A stretch of 9,529 nt of DNA, taken from Actinomycetota bacterium (lineage in GTDB: Bacteria > Actinomycetota > Thermoleophilia > Solirubrobacterales > 70-9). This document shows, piece after piece, positions 6,615 through 9,529 of this stretch. A program made the position numbers and the translations under genes. The stretch's first letter is position 1. Every line of letters starts with the position of its first letter. The notes beneath the pieces were generated by a model. That model did no database searches. It was not told the DNA's origin and worked only from the letters and a program-made list of their open reading frames with translations. The stretch is from positions 1 to 9,529 of the forward strand of contig VAYK01000097.1 of the NCBI GenBank assembly GCA_005884985.1, written 5' to 3'.

Positions 6615-7546
6615 CTAGTCCTCGCGCGCCCCAGCCTTCGCCCAGTGAGTGGGGGCTGGGGCGTGACCGTTGCTGCTCGCCGCCCGGGGCAGCGGGGCGA
6701 TGCCCGCCCAGCCCGGCCGCTCGGCCGCCCGGCGCAGGGCCGCATCGAGGTAGTCCTCGACGATCGTCATGCCCCCGAGGCCGGGCAGGTCCGAGATCGT
6801 GCGGTCGATCTCGCGGATCTGCTCGCGGCCCTGCGGGCCGTCGCCGAACAGGTAGATCGCCAGCGCGTCGACCTCCTGCTCGCTCTTGACACCCGCTCCC
6901 ACGGGCGTCCAGAGGTTGGACAGAGCCCAGCGAACGAGCCGGCGGGCGGTGCGGCTGCGTTGCAGGCGTGCCTTGGCCTGCGCTCGGTAGAAGGCGAAGT
7001 GGCGGCGCTCGTCCTGGATCACCTTGCGCAGGAGCTGGTGGAGCACCGGGTGTTCGCAGCGGCGGATCAGGGCGTGGTAGCCGGTGAGCGTCGTCAGCTC
7101 GTTCACGGCTCCCCAGATCATGTGGATGGCGGCGAAATCGCGGGTCATGATCGAGCCGAGCATCGTCGGCACGAGCCCCAGCCCGTTGCCGACGCCGACC
7201 CTCACCCGGAGCTCGCGCCAGCGGTGGGGGCGCGTGGGCATCGGGGTGGAGCCGTCCGGGAGCTTTGGCTCGGCCGGCAGCTCGATCCCGTAGGAGCGCA
7301 GGAAGTCGGAGAACGCCTCCCCGTGCCAGAGCCCCTCGTACACCCAGCAGCTCAGGAACGGCGTGATCTGCGGGTCGGCCGCAACGCGAGTGGCCAAATG
7401 TCCATCATGTAGTGGAGGCACATCACGTCGCCGTCGGAAAGCGGGTGGTCCGGGACCTGCGCCCACTCGATCCCGCGCAGGTCGACCTTCTTCGAGTTGC
7501 GCAGATAGCGGTCGAGGTCGAATTCGACGATCGTCGGGTCGCTCAT
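6615..7546 (-). pseudogene. Ferritin-like / acyl-ACP-desaturase-like diiron protein, frameshifted
   Basis: The product resembles four-helix-bundle diiron proteins related to acyl-ACP desaturases. The ATG at 7546 has AGGAAG 7 bases upstream and encodes about 50 residues ending CLHYMMDI at 7397. Homologous reading then continues in another frame from the His codon at 7400: HLATRVAADP, CWVYEGLWHGEAF, NELTTLTGYHAL and QDERRHFAFY. A short block at the join appears to be missing, probably the rest of the first metal helix, where an acidic ligand would be expected. In the joined numbering (about 311 residues) E151, E181 and H184 look like intact ligands. H76 is present, but its usual ExxH partner at position 73 is Gly, with Glu at 72. 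The frame containing most of the gene is also open back to an ATG at 7466, but those first residues are out of frame and resemble nothing. Substrate is unknown; lipid desaturation or oxidation is an inference from fold. Confidence 0.75.
6627..6663. terminator. Strong inverted repeat at the convergent gene ends
   Basis: CGCCCCAGCC (6627-6636) and GGCTGGGGCG (6654-6663) form a perfect 10-bp stem. Inside the loop CCCA (6641-6644) and TGGG (6650-6653) can extend it with a second 4-bp stem around GTGAG. It lies 18 bases past the deaminase stop and within the last codons of the minus-strand diiron gene. The two genes converge with only 5 bases between stop codons. A bidirectional transcription stop is the natural reading, but neither side carries a T-run. 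Confidence 0.45.
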
Positions 7547-7715
7547 CGGGTCTCTTCCTGTGATCTGTGTCGGTCCGATGTGATGGGCCCCAGCGGCGCC
7601 CGCATCAATCTACGACGTTTGGCGGCTATCGGTTCACGATCGCCCGCGCGGCGGGTGCCCGAAACCGCCTCATGTCCGGGCGTGCACGCGCCGATAAGAC
7701 GATGATGCGCCCACT
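7547..7715. promoter_or_regulatory. Divergent intergenic region with a palindrome
   Basis: This is the only sizeable divergent gap in the window, so it should carry the promoters of both the diiron gene and the GGDEF/HD-GYP gene. On the minus strand TAGATT (7612-7607) fits a -10 box, with a weak GTGAAC about 17 bases upstream; that would give a leader of roughly 54 bases. On the plus side I see no convincing -10/-35 pair. A perfect 10-bp palindrome, GCGTGCACGC (7680-7689), sits 26 bases before the GTG at 7716 and could be a regulator site. All assignments are by eye. Confidence 0.35.
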
Positions 7716-9464
7716 GTGGCCAAACGACCGATGAGTGGCCCTTCGCTCAAGGATCGCGCCGCGGACGCCGGCCGCGTCCTGGCCGATCGAGTCGCCTGGC
7801 GCGTGCCGGGTCAGCCCATCCGGGCGGTCGCGGACCCGGCCACCATGGCCAGGACGTTCACCTACCTGTTCGGAATCGGGGCGACGCTCCTGCTGGTCAC
7901 CCTGGCGCTTCCCCACTCGGTCGATCGGAACACGGCCGGGCTGATCGCGACCGCGCTTGCCGCGTACCTGGCGGCTGGGGGCTTCCTGGTCCTCTTCGAC
8001 CGGCTGCCGCTGTGGTTCTTCGAGGCGTCGCCCCTGCTCGGCACGGTTCTCGTCAGCCTGGGGACCTACTTCGGCGGCTCCGATGCCACCTCGGCCTACG
8101 CCATGTACTACTTCTGGGTCGGGATCGCCGCCTGCTACTTCCTGAGGCCGGCCGTGGCCGCGATCCAGCTCGCGCTCGCCTCCGCCGGCTACGGGATCGT
8201 GCTGATCGCCCTCGGAGACGTCACGGTTCCCGCTCTGAAGTGGGCGGTGGCAACGGGGACGCTGTTCGCCGTCGGCATCCTGATCACGGCGCTTCGGAGT
8301 CAGATGGAGCGAATGCTGACCGAGCTCGGCGCGGCGGCCCGCACCGACTCCCTGACCGGCCTCGCGAACCGCCGCGAGCTCGAGGAGCGATTCGTCGGCG
8401 AACTCGAGCGCTCCACCCGAGGGGGCCGGCCGCTGGCGATCGTGGTGCTTGACCTGGACTGGTTCAAGGAGTTCAACGACCGGTTCGGGCACGCCGCCGG
8501 CGACCGCGCGCTCGTCCAGCTCGCCGAGGGGCTGAGGCGGGCAACTCGAACCAGCGATGTGGTCGCGCGCTTGGGCGGAGAGGAGTTCGCCGTGCTCGCC
8601 CCGGAGACGGACGAGCTCGAGGGCTATCAACTTGCCGAGCGGCTACGGGCCGAGGTTCGGGCGACGTTCGCTCGCCAGCCGGAGAAGATGACCGTGAGCT
8701 GTGGTGTGGCCAGCTTCCCGGTCCATGGCATCACCACCGGCGAGCTCCTCCATTCGGCCGACCGTGCCCTGTATGAGGCCAAGGAGGCAGGACGGGACCG
8801 CTCGGTCGTCTACCGGCACGCGGGCGTCCCGGAAGAGGACGCCGAGACGGCCGCTATCGAGCGAACGAGCCCAAGGCTCGCCTCGCTCGTCTCGCTGGCC
8901 GAGGCCGTCGACCGTCGCAAGGGCTCGCCGGGCAACTCCCGAAGGGTGGCTCGCTACGCCGAGCAGCTGGCTCGCAGCCTCAGCCTTCCAGAAGAGGAGG
9001 TCGAGCGGGTGCGGATCGCCGCGCTGCTGCGCGACGTGGGAGAGGTCGGGGTGGCGGAGTCGATCCTCAACAAGCCGGCGCCGGTCAGCGACGAGGAATG
9101 GCGCGAGCTGGAGCGGCATCCGGAGATCGGCGCCCGCATTGTCGGCGCGGCTCAGCTCGGCCGCGTCGGCGAGTGGATCCTGAGCCATCACGAGCGGCCT
9201 GACGGCAGCGGGTATCCGCGCGGCCTGCGAGAGCACCAGATTCCCCTCGAGGGACGGATCGTGGCGGTTGCCGACGCCTTTGCCGCAATGACCGCCGACC
9301 GGCCCTACCGGCGACGCTTCTCGCCGAAGCGCGCCAAGGCCGAGCTCCAAGCGCGGGCGGGAAGCCAGTTCGACCACGACGTGGTCCAGGCCTTCCTGTC
9401 GCTGAACGGGGAGCTCGAGTCCGACGCCGAGCGGGGCACGCCGGCGCCGTCCGCCGGGGCCTGA
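7716..9464 (+). CDS. Membrane GGDEF diguanylate cyclase fused to a degenerate HD-GYP domain
   Basis: The GGDEF domain makes c-di-GMP from two GTP; HD-GYP domains normally degrade it. Residues about 46-193 contain five or six hydrophobic segments, an integral-membrane sensor with no family I recognise. GGDEF occupies about 205-365: DSLTGLANRR (211-220), DLDWFKEFND (246-255) with GHAAGD (258-263), active-site GGEEF (287-291), and the inhibitory I-site RTSD (278-281) at the standard five-residue distance. HD-GYP occupies about 385-562, with HP (468-469), HHERPDGSGYP (491-501), Asp520 and PYRRRFSP. However, the opening His is Asn407 (GNSRR), and the HD pair reads Arg439-Asp440 in LLRDVGEVG, where active enzymes have LLHDIGKIG. 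Cyclase activity with product feedback looks possible, while phosphodiesterase activity looks lost or altered. GTG 7716 has no ribosome site, and an in-frame ATG at 7731 is an alternative start. The C-terminal 15 residues are low-complexity. Confidence 0.9.
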   Translation: MAKRPMSGPSLKDRAADAGRVLADRVAWRVPGQPIRAVADPATMARTFTYLFGIGATLLLVTLALPHSVDRNTAGLIATALAAYLAAGGFLVLFDRLPLWFFEASPLLGTVLVSLGTYFGGSDATSAYAMYYFWVGIAACYFLRPAVAAIQLALASAGYGIVLIALGDVTVPALKWAVATGTLFAVGILITALRSQMERMLTELGAAARTDSLTGLANRRELEERFVGELERSTRGGRPLAIVVLDLDWFKEFNDRFGHAAGDRALVQLAEGLRRATRTSDVVARLGGEEFAVLAPETDELEGYQLAERLRAEVRATFARQPEKMTVSCGVASFPVHGITTGELLHSADRALYEAKEAGRDRSVVYRHAGVPEEDAETAAIERTSPRLASLVSLAEAVDRRKGSPGNSRRVARYAEQLARSLSLPEEEVERVRIAALLRDVGEVGVAESILNKPAPVSDEEWRELERHPEIGARIVGAAQLGRVGEWILSHHERPDGSGYPRGLREHQIPLEGRIVAVADAFAAMTADRPYRRRFSPKRAKAELQARAGSQFDHDVVQAFLSLNGELESDAERGTPAPSAGA

Positions 9465-9529
9465 GGGTCTAAGTTCGGCCGGAAGCAGTCTCGCGAGGGC
9501 TGAGAGCACCTAAGGAATGAAGCGCCGCA
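9465..9529 (+). other. Downstream flank, possible start of the next gene
   Basis: The last 65 bases contain a TAnnnT element (TAAGTT, 9470-9475), a CTCGCGAG palindrome (9490-9497), and an ATG at 9517 reading MKRR before the window ends. AAGGA (9512-9516) touches the ATG directly, which is too close for a normal ribosome site. Too little remains to call a gene. Confidence 0.2.

Noticed and set aside
7626..9509. Two long minus-strand open frames opposite the GGDEF/HD-GYP gene
   Set aside because: No domain motifs and skewed composition; the opposite strand has complete GGDEF and HD-GYP signatures.
1..9529. A new defence, mobile or biosynthetic system
   Set aside because: Every gene belongs to a recognisable housekeeping or signalling family, and there are no integrases, transposases, toxin-antitoxin pairs, reverse transcriptases or terminal repeats. 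The unusual signal is the set of internal losses, not a gene cassette.

Overview
This 9.5 kb window is very GC-rich and densely coding. GTG starts, Shine-Dalgarno sites of the GGAGG type, a DivIVA gene and a wax-ester/triacylglycerol synthase all point to a chromosomal segment of an actinobacterium. Overall protein style suggests Thermoleophilia/Solirubrobacterales-like, but that placement is a guess from resemblance and was not computed. I see no tRNA, rRNA, CRISPR array, insertion sequence or phage gene.

Layout. Bases 1-736 hold the C-terminal half of a WS/DGAT-type acyltransferase. From 824 to 6609 six genes run on the plus strand with short gaps (44, 2, 14 and 5 bases, then a 4-base ATGA overlap) and could form one operon. 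In order they are a 3-hydroxyacyl-CoA dehydrogenase, a DivIVA-domain coiled-coil protein, an acyl-CoA carboxylase carboxyltransferase subunit (frameshifted), a PAP2-family membrane phosphatase, a short MTAP/PNP-family nucleoside phosphorylase, and an MTA/SAH-type deaminase. A frameshifted ferritin-like diiron protein lies convergently on the minus strand (6615-7546). A 169-base divergent intergenic region follows, then a membrane-anchored GGDEF + HD-GYP protein (7716-9464).

Themes. The first half concerns acyl-CoA and envelope lipid metabolism plus a polarity/growth protein. The phosphorylase and deaminase form a coherent deaminate-then-phosphorolyse route for 5'-methylthioadenosine-like nucleosides. 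The last gene concerns c-di-GMP: its synthase half looks intact, but its phosphodiesterase half has lost two metal-site residues.

The most unusual property is a cluster of short internal losses in conserved enzymes. The dehydrogenase lacks about 26 residues of its NAD-binding fold. The carboxyltransferase lacks about 25 residues with a frameshift, and about 20 more in frame near its C-terminus. The diiron protein lacks a short block with a frameshift. The phosphorylase may lack part of its N-terminus. The neighbouring acyltransferase, phosphatase, deaminase and GGDEF genes look complete. The simplest explanations are an assembly or library artefact that drops short blocks, or real recent decay through short repeats; the sequence alone cannot separate them. 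I found no convincing new defence or mobile system.
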